Shown here: positions 18,105 through 27,100 of the stretch, piece after piece
Layout: every line of letters begins with the position of its first letter
How positions within the stretch are numbered: position 1 is the stretch's first letter
Assembly: GCF_036013935.1 (NCBI RefSeq)
Contig: NZ_CP107902.1
Location: 868,001 to 932,000, forward strand
Direction: 5' to 3'
DNA length: 64,000 bases
Origin: Streptomyces sp. NBC_00461
GTDB lineage: Bacteria > Actinomycetota > Actinomycetes > Streptomycetales > Streptomycetaceae
Translations under genes and position numbers: made by a program
Notes under the pieces: model-generated
The model's database searches: none
What the model saw: only the letters and a program-made list of their open reading frames with translations
What the model was told of the DNA's origin: nothing

Positions 18105-20474
18105 GTGGCACGCGATGCCCCGCTCATGGTCGTGGACGCCGAGGGGATGGTTATCCGGTGGAGCCACGAAGCGGAGGAATTGCTGGGGCGGGCGGCGGAT
18201 GAGGTGATCGGGCGGTCGGCAACCGACCTGGTCAACCGGACCGCGGCGAGTTCCCGGCACGGGACACACAAGGGCGCTGGTGTGGCACTCCAGCACCGGG
18301 ACGGCCACGCCGTTGACGCCGACCTGCGCGTACGGCCCCTGACGCGAGGTGACGGGTCTGTGGTCTGGGCCGTTTTCCAAGCGACGGCGAAGGAGGCTAC
18401 CGGACCGGACGTGGGGTCGGCGGCGCTGGAGGCACTGTTCGCCCACGCACCGGTAGGGATGCACGTCCTGGACAAGAAGCTGCGGATCGTATCGGCCAAC
18501 AATGCGGCGCACGTCATGTGCGGCGTGCCCGCCGAACGAATCGTGGAGCGCCGCCTTACTGATGTTTACGCTCTGTCCACCCCTGACGAGGTGGAGGCCA
18601 TGCTGCGTGGGGTGCTGGAGAGCGGAGTCCCCTCGCCTGGGCTTGTGGTGAGTATGCAACCCAAGGACGCCCCGGGAAGAGGCTGCACGGTCTTGGTCTC
18701 GGCTTTCCGTTTGCAGGACTCGCGGGGGGCGATCCTTGGGGTTGCCGCGGCTGTGGCTGATGTCACCGAATACGAAAAGACGCGCGCCCGGCTCCGGATC
18801 CTCGCTGGAGTGCGGGAGCGGGTGGGCCGAAGCCTCGATGTGGTGGCCAACTGTCAGGAGTTGGTGGAGGCCGTGGTGCCTGGCTTTGCGGACGTCGCGG
18901 TGGTGGAAGTGGTGGATGCTGTACTGCGCGGTGAGGAACCCCCGCTCGGCCCCCTGGGGAGGGATGTGCCGCTGCGCCGTGCCGCCTTCCGCCATAGCGG
19001 CCGCGAGCAGCAGATTCAGGCACATCCGGTGGGTGACGTGCGCAGCCTGCCGTTCTCGACCCCCTACGCCCGGGCCCTGGCCGATCTCAAACCCCGCCTC
19101 GTCCGCCTGGATTCCGACACGCCCTGGCTGGTAGCCGACCCCGCACGCGCCGAGGCCATCCGCGCATCCGGCGTCCGCACGCTCCTCGCCGCGCCCCTGA
19201 CTTTGCGCGGCACCGTGCTGGGGCTGGTAAGCCTCTACCGGACTGAACAGGCCGGCACTTTCGACGAGAGGGAAGTGGCTCTCACCCTCGAACTGGCCGC
19301 CCACACAGCGTTGTGTATCGACAACGCCCGCCGTTACACCCGCGAGCACACCGTCGCCACAACCCTGCAACGTCGGCTGCTGCCTCCGTGCCCTTCGTCG
19401 CAGAGCACCGTGGAATCCGCCCACTTGCTCGTGTCCGGCGACGAGGGCGGCGGGGGTTGGTTCGACACCTTCGCCCTGTCCAGCGCCCGCACCGCCCTGG
19501 TGGTCGGTGAAGTCACCGGACAGGGCATTCAAGCCGCCACCACCATGGGACAGCTGCGAACGGTCATCCATTCCCTGGCGTCACTGGACCTCGACGCCGA
19601 CGAGCTCCTCGCACGCCTCAACGACACAGCCATTCTCCTGGCTCAAGAGCGGGCCGCACTCCCGCCCGGGGACCCCTTGCACCGGCAGGTGCTCACTGCC
19701 AGCTGCGTGTATGCCGTTTACGACCCCCTCACCCGCACGTGCACGTTTGCCCGGGCCGGTCACCCCGCGCCCGTCATCGCCCACCCCGACGGCACCACCG
19801 AGATCCCCGACTCTCCCCCCGGGCCCCTGCTGGGCAGCTCCGAGGGCCCGCCCTTCGACACGGCCACCGTCACTCTCACCGACGGCAGCATCCTGGCCCT
19901 CTACACCACCGCCCTCCTGCCCGCCTCTCCGGCACGTCCCCCAGAGAACCCGTCCAGCCTGCGCCAGGTGCTGAGCGACCCCGACCGCCCGCTGCAGGAC
20001 CTGTGCGATGACGCCCTGTACCGCCTGTACCGGGACACTCGCCCTGGCGACGCCGTTCTCCTCCTCGGACGCACCCACACCTTCCCCACCGAGGACGTCG
20101 CAACGTGGCACCTGATTGACGCCCCAACGGCCGCCGGCACGGCGCGCGCCCACACTCGACGCCAGCTCACAGAGTGGGACGTGGAGGAGGAAACCGCCTA
20201 CGCCACCGAATTGATCGTCAGCGAACTGGTCACCAACGCCCTCCTCCACGGCACACCACCCCTGCACCTGCGCATCATCAAGGACCACGCCCTCACCTGC
20301 GAGGTCCAGGACTCCGGCGCCAACGCACCGCGCCTGCGCCATGCACGGACAGTCGACGAAGGCGGACGCGGACTGTTCATCGTCGCCCGACTTTCCCGAA
20401 ACTGGGGCACCCGCTATACACCGGACGGCAAGACCGTCTGGACCGAGCAGGCACTCCCGCCCCAGCCTTCATAA
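18105..20474 (+). CDS. PAS-PAS-GAF-PP2C(SpoIIE)-HATPase regulator with degenerate phosphatase site
   Basis: About 789 residues from the GTG at 18105, which follows GGAGGTGG; the frame is open upstream to 17877. Domain order: PAS (about 1-105), PAS (110-225), GAF (230-410), SpoIIE-type PP2C (415-655), RsbW-type HATPase (665-789). The ATPase part is well kept: SELVTNALLHG (N box), EVQDSG and GRGLFIVARL. The PP2C part has lost its usual metal-binding Asp residues: GGGWFD instead of GGDWYD, GEVTGQG instead of GDVxGHG, and YTTAL where TDG is expected. It may therefore sense signals and act as an anti-sigma kinase or scaffold without phosphatase activity. A second, intact phosphatase gene follows 41 bp downstream. 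Confidence 0.88.
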   Translation: MARDAPLMVVDAEGMVIRWSHEAEELLGRAADEVIGRSATDLVNRTAASSRHGTHKGAGVALQHRDGHAVDADLRVRPLTRGDGSVVWAVFQATAKEATGPDVGSAALEALFAHAPVGMHVLDKKLRIVSANNAAHVMCGVPAERIVERRLTDVYALSTPDEVEAMLRGVLESGVPSPGLVVSMQPKDAPGRGCTVLVSAFRLQDSRGAILGVAAAVADVTEYEKTRARLRILAGVRERVGRSLDVVANCQELVEAVVPGFADVAVVEVVDAVLRGEEPPLGPLGRDVPLRRAAFRHSGREQQIQAHPVGDVRSLPFSTPYARALADLKPRLVRLDSDTPWLVADPARAEAIRASGVRTLLAAPLTLRGTVLGLVSLYRTEQAGTFDEREVALTLELAAHTALCIDNARRYTREHTVATTLQRRLLPPCPSSQSTVESAHLLVSGDEGGGGWFDTFALSSARTALVVGEVTGQGIQAATTMGQLRTVIHSLASLDLDADELLARLNDTAILLAQERAALPPGDPLHRQVLTASCVYAVYDPLTRTCTFARAGHPAPVIAHPDGTTEIPDSPPGPLLGSSEGPPFDTATVTLTDGSILALYTTALLPASPARPPENPSSLRQVLSDPDRPLQDLCDDALYRLYRDTRPGDAVLLLGRTHTFPTEDVATWHLIDAPTAAGTARAHTRRQLTEWDVEEETAYATELIVSELVTNALLHGTPPLHLRIIKDHALTCEVQDSGANAPRLRHARTVDEGGRGLFIVARLSRNWGTRYTPDGKTVWTEQALPPQPS

Positions 20475-20515
20475 CTCTGCGGATGCAGACAGGAACAGTC
20501 CGAGAACGCAGGTGA

Positions 20516-21724
20516 GTGATCACATCAACGGAGCAGCGTTCGCCGTTTGCGGGGCCGGAAGAGCTGAAGGAGGCTGGTGGTGTGTTCCGCAGGCTTTTGC
20601 CATCTCGTCCATCCGATGCGCCACTGACGTCACGCGCCGAGCACGCGGTCGAGCCTTTTCCCACAAGCGCGGTCAGGGCTCCGCTGGCCTATGTGGTCGC
20701 GCTGACGATCCCGATCGTGGTGCTGGAGCTGGCCATCGATGACCGTACAGTGCGGCTCACCCCCCTCCTGATCCTGCTGCCGGCCTTCCCGGCGGCGATC
20801 GGCACGGTGCGGCAGACCATCTACGCGGTCGGCTGGGTGCTGATCGTCATCACCGGAGTACTGATCTACCGGCCGCTCCCTTCGTGGTACGACTACGTGA
20901 TCGTCATGGTGCTGGCCGCAGCGCTCGGCGTGCTGGGCGTCCTGACCTGCCACTTGAGGATCCGGCGCGAGCAAGATCTCCACCGCGTCCGGTCCACGGC
21001 CGTCGCCCTGCAACGGCAGGTGCTGCGCCCGCTGCCCGTCCTGACCGACCGGGTGATCGTCGACGGCGTGTATCTGCCGGTGGAGCAGGACCGCCTGGTA
21101 GGAGGAGACATCTACGAGGCAGTGGCCTCTCCGTACGGCACGCGTCTACTCTTCGGCGATGTCCAGGGCAAGGGGCTGCCGGCGATCGGAGCCGCCTTCG
21201 CCGCGCTCGGAGCGTTCCGCGAGGCCGCCTTGCGCGAGCCAACACTCACCGCGCTCGTGGACGACCTGGAGATGGCCGTCGTCCGACACAACTCCTTCGC
21301 GCAGCAGACCGGCGAACCTGAACGGTTCGTCACCGCTCTCATCCTGGGCATCGACGCCTCAACGGACACGCAGGCGGTCAACTGCGGCCACCCTCCGCCC
21401 TACTTGCTGAACTCGGGAGCGGTCACCCGCGTACGGCTCGGCGACCCCGGCGTGCCGCTCGGTCTTGCGGATCTCGCTCCGAAACCCCGGACCGTCGAGT
21501 GGTTCCCGTTTCCTGCCGGGGCCACTCTTCTTGCCTGCAGCGACGGCGTCACCGAGGCACGCAGCATCTCCGGTGCCTTCTATCCCCTCGAAGAGCGGCT
21601 GCGGGCCTGGGCGGACGTTTCCCCCTGGGAAGTCGCCGACAATCTGGCCAAAGACTTGAGCCAACACACCGCTGGTGAACAGCGGGACGACATCACGGCC
21701 CTCGTGGTCCGCAGAGCCTCCTGA
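20516..21724 (+). CDS. Membrane-anchored SpoIIE-type PP2C phosphatase
   Basis: 402 residues from a GTG at 20516 with GCAGGTGAG upstream. Four hydrophobic segments lie at about residues 57-75, 82-96, 102-120 and 127-148, followed by a cytoplasmic PP2C domain from about residue 175. Metal-binding motifs are intact: GGDIYEA, FGDVQGKG, CSDGVTEAR and RDDITALVV near the end. It should dephosphorylate an anti-sigma-factor antagonist (STAS protein). No STAS or sigma gene is adjacent, so the partner is elsewhere. It probably works with the preceding multi-domain protein, transcribed in the same direction. Confidence 0.9.
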   Translation: MITSTEQRSPFAGPEELKEAGGVFRRLLPSRPSDAPLTSRAEHAVEPFPTSAVRAPLAYVVALTIPIVVLELAIDDRTVRLTPLLILLPAFPAAIGTVRQTIYAVGWVLIVITGVLIYRPLPSWYDYVIVMVLAAALGVLGVLTCHLRIRREQDLHRVRSTAVALQRQVLRPLPVLTDRVIVDGVYLPVEQDRLVGGDIYEAVASPYGTRLLFGDVQGKGLPAIGAAFAALGAFREAALREPTLTALVDDLEMAVVRHNSFAQQTGEPERFVTALILGIDASTDTQAVNCGHPPPYLLNSGAVTRVRLGDPGVPLGLADLAPKPRTVEWFPFPAGATLLACSDGVTEARSISGAFYPLEERLRAWADVSPWEVADNLAKDLSQHTAGEQRDDITALVVRRAS

Positions 21725-22228
21725 ACAGGCGCTTGGCCAGCAACGGCACGCTCGTTCCTTCTGCCCTTCGCATTCAGCGGGTACCTGCGGGTCAAGGAGC
21801 GTGTGACCGGGGACGGCACGAGGTGCAGAGGTCAGCCGCGGGGACTGCAGACCTCCTGCTGGTCATTGACCTAGAGGATGATGGTGCGGCCTATGACAAC
21901 TCCCTGGGATCCCCCTGCCGGTGAGGGCCCCCTTGCGGGATCCGTGCAGACCACCGTCTCGCCCGCGACCCCGTTTCCAGGTTCCGAAACGAACCCCTCA
22001 GTGCCCCGTCGGCGTCGGACACCCCCGTACCCCGCCAACGGGGGGTGAACTGGGCCTTGTCGGTGCCGTTCCGCACGGCGTGAGAGATCTTCGAATCAGA
22101 CGAAGTGAGAGGCCACGACTCGCCTCGCCAGACCCAGGATCCGAACGCTGATCGGCCCCCGTTGGCGCTCCTGTACATCGAGGGAGAGCCTGGAAAGGCA
22201 TAGCACGACCAACCGGCCTGGAGATGCC
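21725..22228. other. 504-bp gap without a recognised gene
   Basis: Only short open frames with no ribosome binding site or known domain. Position suggests the promoter region of the DUF2231 gene, but no clear -35/-10 pair was identified. Confidence 0.4.
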
Positions 22229-22753
22229 ATGTACAGCAAGATCACCATAGCTGGCCATCCCATTCACCCGATGCTCGTCGGTTTCCCCATCGCCTGCTAC
22301 ACCGGCACCCTGGTGGGTTTCGCCGTCTATGCGGCCAATGGGCAGCAGTTCTGGCTCAACCTGGCCATCGCCCTCAACATCGCTGGGGTCGGCACGGCAC
22401 TGCTGGCAGCCCTGCCCGGCATCGCCGATCTGGCGTTCGGCATTCCCCGCCGGTCGGCGGCAAAGGCCGTCGGCCTTGCCCACGGCGGTCTCAATGTCGC
22501 GGCGCTGGGCCTGTTCGGCGCGAGCCTTGCCATCTACGCCACCCATTGGGATAGCCCGGCCAATGGCGTCACTGCTGGACTGGCCCTGTCCGCGGCCGGG
22601 CTCGCCTGCACGCTCGGGGCCGGCTTCCTGGGCTGGACGCTGGTCCAGGACTACCACGTCGGCATCCGGCTCACACCCCTCCAGGAAAGCGATGAACAGG
22701 CGGTCCAGAACGCAGAACTGATCCACCTGCATCGCGGCTCCCACGTGGCGTGA
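22229..22753 (+). CDS. DUF2231-family membrane protein
   Basis: 174 residues starting MYSKITIAGHPIHPMLVGFP, the characteristic DUF2231 opening with paired His before the first helix. Four membrane segments follow (about residues 15-35, 43-65, 83-105, 115-140), then a short charged cytoplasmic tail. The family has been discussed as a possible heme- or quinone-linked membrane protein, but its function is not settled. It precedes the glucoamylase-like gene by 31 bp and may be co-transcribed with it. Confidence 0.88.
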   Translation: MYSKITIAGHPIHPMLVGFPIACYTGTLVGFAVYAANGQQFWLNLAIALNIAGVGTALLAALPGIADLAFGIPRRSAAKAVGLAHGGLNVAALGLFGASLAIYATHWDSPANGVTAGLALSAAGLACTLGAGFLGWTLVQDYHVGIRLTPLQESDEQAVQNAELIHLHRGSHVA

Positions 22754-22784
22754 GCGGCGTAGCCCAGCCACTGAGCGGCCGGAG

Positions 22785-24779
22785 TTGTCGACCGGCCGTT
22801 CCACCGACACTGACGCACCCCTGGCCGGCCTCCTCCTCGACCAGGAGGCGGCGGATTACCGAAAAGGGCGCCTTCAGGTGACACCTATACCGTCCAGTTC
22901 GGGTTCTCCATCGCCGGCACCGGACATGCGCTGGAGCCGACAGCCGGACCTGCCAGATCTGTCCGACGACGTCCCGGCCGGCCGACCGGCACGCGTGGAC
23001 GGGTACACGGAGCTGCGAAACTATGCGGTGATCGGGGACGGCCGGTGCGTCGCGCTCATCGCCCGGGACGGCTCGGTGGACTGGCTGGCCTGGCCGGACC
23101 TTGACTCGCCGACCCTGTTCGCCGCCGTGCTCGACCACGTCCAGGGAGGACGGTTCTTCCTGCAGCCGGAAGGGCCCTACACGACCTCCCGCCGTTACCT
23201 GCCTGGCACCAACGTGCTGGAAACGACGTTCACCACCGCAGGCGGCACGGTACGGGTGACCGACGCACTGACCCTTCCCGACACCAGCTCCCTGGCGCCC
23301 GCCCGGGAACTGGTCCGGCGGATCGAGGGCATAGCGGGCAGCGTCCCCATGCGCTGGAGTGTCCAGCCACGCTTCGGCTACGGCGCCCACGCCCCCCGGC
23401 TGACACGTCGCGCCGGAGTTCCCGTCGTCACCTTCAGCCCTGAGGCGGTCGGGATCTGTGCCTGGAACGCGGGAGAGCCGCAGCCGACCTCCGACGCCGT
23501 CGCATCGCGCTTCCGTGCCGACGTGGGCACCCGGGCCATGCTCGCGCTGCCGTACGCACACCGGGAACCGCTGGTGCTCCCCACGCGCGCCGACTGCGAG
23601 GCCCGGCTGGACCATACCGTCGCCACTTGGAGGGAGTGGAGTGACGGCCGCACCTACACGGGGCCCTGGTACGAGGCGGTGCTGCGCAGTGCCCTCGCTC
23701 TCAAGCTGCTGGTCTTCGCCCCCTCCGGTGCGGTCGCCGCCGCGGCGACCTGCTCCCTGCCCGAGGAGCTCGGTGGGGAACGCAACTGGGACTACCGTTT
23801 CAGCTGGATCCGCGACTCCGCCTTCACCCTGAACGCCTTCCTCAAGCTGGGGTGCGCACCGGAAGCGACCGGCTACTTCTGGTGGCTCATGCACGCCTCC
23901 CAGCTCACCCACCCCCGCCTGCACGTCCTGTACCGCCTCGACGGCGGCGCCCGCGCACCCGAGAAGACCCTTCCCCTGTCGGGCTACCGCGGCTCGACGC
24001 CCGTACGCATCGGCAATGCCGCCGCAGACCAGCTGCAACTGGACACCTACGGGGAGCTGGTGCAGACCGCGTGGCTGTACACGGCAGCGGGCCATCGGCT
24101 CGACGCCGACATCGCCCGCCGACTGGCCCAGACCGCCGACTTCGTCTGCACGACCTGGCAGCAGCCCGACACGGGCATCTGGGAGGTCCGCAGCGCTCCC
24201 GAGCACTTCACCCAGTCCAAGATGATGTGCTGGGTCGCCCTCGACCGTGCTCTCGACCTCGCACAGCGGCGGCTGATCCCCGACCGGCACGCACCTCGCT
24301 GGCGGTGCGAACGTCAGGCCATCACCGAGTTCGTGGACGACCGGTGCTTCAGCCCGCGGCTGAACAGTTACGTGCGCTCCGCCGGCAGCGACGAGCTGGA
24401 CGCGGGCCTCCTGCTCGGGCTGCTCCACGGCTATCGGTCGCCCGACGACCCGCGCATGCGCGGTACCGTCGCCGCCGTCCAGCAGGAGTTGCAGGACGGC
24501 CCGTATGTCAACCGATACGTCGGCGCCGACGGCGTTGCCGGCGGCGAGGGCGCCTTTCTCGCCTGCTCCTTCTGGCTCGTCGAAGCCCTCGCTCGGACCG
24601 GCCGCGCCGACGAAGCCGCCCTCCTCATGGACCAACTCGTGCGCCTCGCCAATGACGTCGGCCTCTACAGCGAGGAGATCGACCCCGTCACCGGCGACTT
24701 CCTCGGCAATCTGCCCCAGGGCCTGTCCCACCTCGCCCTGATCAGCGCAGCCTGCGCGATCGGTCAGGCCACACGATGA
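22785..24779 (+). CDS. Glycoside hydrolase family 15 (glucoamylase / trehalase-like)
   Basis: Cytoplasmic GH15 enzyme of 664 residues from a TTG at 22785; an ATG at 22926 (617 residues) is an equally plausible start because conserved sequence begins after it (YTELRNYAVIGDGRCVALI). Family landmarks: NWDYRFSWIRDSAFTL near residue 329, DTYGELVQTAWLY near 422, GIWEVR with the putative general acid Glu near 464, and GGEGAFLACSFW with the putative general base near 585. It hydrolyses alpha-linked glucose, from maltodextrins or trehalose; which one cannot be told. Its stop overlaps the start of the next gene by four bases. Confidence 0.9.
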   Translation: MSTGRSTDTDAPLAGLLLDQEAADYRKGRLQVTPIPSSSGSPSPAPDMRWSRQPDLPDLSDDVPAGRPARVDGYTELRNYAVIGDGRCVALIARDGSVDWLAWPDLDSPTLFAAVLDHVQGGRFFLQPEGPYTTSRRYLPGTNVLETTFTTAGGTVRVTDALTLPDTSSLAPARELVRRIEGIAGSVPMRWSVQPRFGYGAHAPRLTRRAGVPVVTFSPEAVGICAWNAGEPQPTSDAVASRFRADVGTRAMLALPYAHREPLVLPTRADCEARLDHTVATWREWSDGRTYTGPWYEAVLRSALALKLLVFAPSGAVAAAATCSLPEELGGERNWDYRFSWIRDSAFTLNAFLKLGCAPEATGYFWWLMHASQLTHPRLHVLYRLDGGARAPEKTLPLSGYRGSTPVRIGNAAADQLQLDTYGELVQTAWLYTAAGHRLDADIARRLAQTADFVCTTWQQPDTGIWEVRSAPEHFTQSKMMCWVALDRALDLAQRRLIPDRHAPRWRCERQAITEFVDDRCFSPRLNSYVRSAGSDELDAGLLLGLLHGYRSPDDPRMRGTVAAVQQELQDGPYVNRYVGADGVAGGEGAFLACSFWLVEALARTGRADEAALLMDQLVRLANDVGLYSEEIDPVTGDFLGNLPQGLSHLALISAACAIGQATR

Positions 24780-25258
24780 GCATCTGGGCCGCACTGGCGG
24801 GCGGGCTTGTCGGCACCCTGGTACTGACAACCGGCCTGCGCGCGGCCAATGCCTTCAGCCTCACCCGCATCGATCTGCCGTTCCTCCTCGGGACGGCCTT
24901 CACCAGCAACCGGACCCGCGCAAAGGCTCTCGGCTACGGCGCACACTTCATCAACGGCCTGATCTTCGCCCTGCTCTACTACGCGGTCTTCGTCGCCATC
25001 GGCTACAGCAGCTGGTGGCTGGGATGCGTCTTCGGCCTCATCCACGGCCTGTTCGCCACCACCGCGCTCGTCAACATCCTGCTGCCGCTCGTCCACCCGC
25101 GCATGGGCCAACCCGAAACCAGCGCTCCCCATGTCGCGCTGCTCGAACCACCCGGATTCCTCATGCTCAACTACGGGCCCGGCACACCCGCCATCACGCT
25201 CACCGCCCACCTCGCCTACGGCACCATCGTCGGCGGGTTCCTTACATGGGCAGGCTGA
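24776..25258 (+). CDS. Small multi-pass membrane protein, unknown function
   Basis: 160 residues, coupled to the GH15 gene through an ATGA overlap. Hydrophobic segments at about residues 5-25, 58-80, 84-106 and 140-158. A His- and Pro-containing loop (LVHPRMGQPE) lies in the middle and a PGFLMLNYGPGTP segment before the last helix. No family was recognised with certainty. Coupling to a sugar hydrolase does not by itself define a role. Confidence 0.75.
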   Translation: MSIWAALAGGLVGTLVLTTGLRAANAFSLTRIDLPFLLGTAFTSNRTRAKALGYGAHFINGLIFALLYYAVFVAIGYSSWWLGCVFGLIHGLFATTALVNILLPLVHPRMGQPETSAPHVALLEPPGFLMLNYGPGTPAITLTAHLAYGTIVGGFLTWAG

Positions 25259-25282
25259 GAACCCGTGACCGCGCCCCTGGGA

Positions 25283-25306
25283 GCCTGCTGGACGCTTCCA
25301 GCAGGC
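25283..25306 (+). terminator. Hairpin downstream of the GH15 operon
   Basis: GCCTGCTGG (25283-25291) pairs exactly with CCAGCAGGC (25298-25306) over a 6-base loop, 24 bp after the stop of the membrane-protein gene. There is no U-tract, as is common in high-GC actinomycetes. Confidence 0.6.
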
Positions 25307-25393
25307 ACAACACGGGCCGGGTAGCGTGGAAACCGGACCGGGAAACCTCCCGAGGAAGCCCTCGCATCGCAGTCGAAGGTGGAAGGGGGCCTC

Positions 25394-25891
25394 ATGGCCT
25401 ACCCACATGAAGCGGCGTCGTCCGGCCCGCAGCCTGCGCATCTTGCACCTGATTCGGAGCCGACGGGTAGCGGACCGGACGCGCGCGGACCCCGGCTGGC
25501 CTCGGTCGTGGTGTTCGTCCACGACCACGACGCATCGGCGGACTTCTACGGGGAGCTGCTGAACATGAAGGTCACCGTACGTACCTCGACGGCCGCACTA
25601 CTCGTGAGCCGCAACGGCTTCCAGGTGTACCTGCGCGCCGTGGGCGCGCACGCCATCCACCCGACGGGCCACGTCGGCGCGCACTACGTGATCTGGACGG
25701 CGGACGGCCCCGACGACTTCCAGCGGTGCGAGCGCGTACTCAGAGCCCGCTCCGACCGTGTCGACACGAGGGAGGCCGAGGGCTTCACCCTCCTCGAGGG
25801 CCGGGATCCCAGCGGCCTGCCGGTCCTGGTGGCCTATCCGGGACCGGACGAAGTGGCGCGGCTCGAGATCATCTCTCGCTACTACGTGTGA
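25394..25891 (+). CDS. VOC-superfamily (glyoxalase/bleomycin-resistance type) protein
   Basis: 165 residues from the ATG at 25394, preceded by GGAAGGGGGC. The first 35 residues are a disordered, Pro/Ser-rich leader. The VOC module follows: LASVVVFVHDHDASADFYGELLNM is the typical first beta-alpha-beta unit, with a later FTLLEGRDPSGLPVLVAYPG. Metal-ligand positions (the His in VFVHDH, a Glu near the end) are partly visible. Functions in this superfamily range from antibiotic binding to dioxygenation, so no reaction is assigned. Confidence 0.82.
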   Translation: MAYPHEAASSGPQPAHLAPDSEPTGSGPDARGPRLASVVVFVHDHDASADFYGELLNMKVTVRTSTAALLVSRNGFQVYLRAVGAHAIHPTGHVGAHYVIWTADGPDDFQRCERVLRARSDRVDTREAEGFTLLEGRDPSGLPVLVAYPGPDEVARLEIISRYYV

Positions 25892-25927
25892 TGCCGGAAT
25901 AAGCGGAGATTCGGCAGGAGGCCCTTC

Positions 25928-26290
25928 ATGGCACACAACCGAACGGTGCACGTCCGCCGCGTCTACGACACGCCGGCGCAGACCGACGGTGCCAGAGTGC
26001 TGGTCGACCGCCTCTGGCCCCGGGGCATGACCAAGGAGAAGGCCCACCTCGACGAGTGGTGCAAGCAGGTCGCACCCTCCGTGGAGCTGCGCAAGTGGTA
26101 CCTCCGCAACCCCGTTCGTTTCGCGGAGTTCAGCCACCGCTACCAGGCCGAGCTCCAAGATCCCGAGCGTGCAGATGCTCTGGCGCACCTGCGTGACCTC
26201 GCCGAAGACGCCACCCTGACACTACTCACCGCCACCAGACATCCCGAGACCAGCAAAGCCGAAGTGCTTGCCGCGCTTATCCGGAGCTGA
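25928..26290 (+). CDS. DUF488-family protein, copy 1
   Basis: 120 residues with the family signature RVLVDRLWPRGMTKEKAHLDEW near residues 26-47, WCKQVAPSVELRKWY and FAEFSHRY, and the C-terminal TLTLLTATRHP. It is of the YeaO type. AGGAGG precedes the ATG. A second member lies on the opposite strand at 32851-33210 and shares all these blocks. The biochemical role of the family is not established to my knowledge. It lies among redox and stress-type genes. Confidence 0.88.
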   Translation: MAHNRTVHVRRVYDTPAQTDGARVLVDRLWPRGMTKEKAHLDEWCKQVAPSVELRKWYLRNPVRFAEFSHRYQAELQDPERADALAHLRDLAEDATLTLLTATRHPETSKAEVLAALIRS

Positions 26291-26524
26291 CAGCAAAGGA
26301 AGCTGAGCTCCAGTGACAGGCCCCAGAGCGCTCTGCGAAACCAAACGGTACAGGCACAGCCGCGCCGGTGACCTGTACCTCCATCTGTAGCGCGACGCGC
26401 CGCGGACGCTAGGGCTCCTGGTGAGAGGGGACACGGTAGGGCAGGCAAGTTCCAGCGAGTCCGGGGTGCCGCTCCTCAGGAGGAATTTCCGCGTAGACAG
26501 TGACTCTGAGACGGGAGGGCCTGC

Positions 26525-26983
26525 ATGGCCACCACGACGAATTTGCTGAGCCTGCTCTCGCCCGAAGACCGCGACCGCTTGCTGCAGTTCGCGTCTGATG
26601 TGTCTTTCCCCGCGGGCGCCCGCGTCTTCGAGGAGGGCAGCAAAGCCGACCGGTTCTGGATCGTCATCACCGGACTGGTTGCGCTCGACGTGCACGTCCC
26701 CGGCCGCCGGGCCGCCACCGTGGACGCCATCGGACAGGGTGAACTGCTCGGATGGTCGTGGCTGGTCCCACCGCACACCTGGCAGCTCGGCGCAGAGGCA
26801 CATGGCCCGGTACACGCCCTGGAATTCGACGCGGCTGCGGTGCGCACACTGATCGAGGAAGACCCGGTACTGGGGCTGGCGATCACACGCTGTGTAGCCA
26901 CCGTGGTCGGGAACCGACTTCAATCCACCCGGACCCGCCTGCTGGATCTGTACGGGCCAGCCGGCAGCGGCCCGAGGCCCTGA
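26525..26983 (+). CDS. Cyclic-nucleotide-binding-domain protein without DNA-binding domain
   Basis: 152 residues made almost entirely of a CRP-type cNMP-binding fold: FPAGARVFEEGSKADRFWIVITG near residues 29-51, then GQGELLGWSWLVPPHTWQLGAEA in the phosphate-binding-cassette region. No helix-turn-helix follows, unlike CRP/FNR regulators. AGACGGGAGG precedes the ATG. Such stand-alone proteins may act as sensors for partner proteins. The cassette lacks an obvious cAMP-type Arg-Ser pair, so ligand binding is uncertain. Confidence 0.82.
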   Translation: MATTTNLLSLLSPEDRDRLLQFASDVSFPAGARVFEEGSKADRFWIVITGLVALDVHVPGRRAATVDAIGQGELLGWSWLVPPHTWQLGAEAHGPVHALEFDAAAVRTLIEEDPVLGLAITRCVATVVGNRLQSTRTRLLDLYGPAGSGPRP

Positions 26984-27100
26984 CCCGCCCGGTGTGCCGC
27001 CGCGGGACCCCTACGTGAACTGCTCAGCACTCCCGCACATACAGAGTGATAATGGAACAATCCGACTCCGCGGGATGTCCATCGCATCTTGAGGCCGCGT

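Noticed and set aside
17964..19571. 535-codon minus-strand frame
   Set aside because: Antisense of the PAS-GAF regulator; the plus-strand domains are clear.
22671..24830. 719-codon minus-strand frame
   Set aside because: Exact antisense of the GH15 gene, Gly/Val/Ala-rich shadow composition, no domain.
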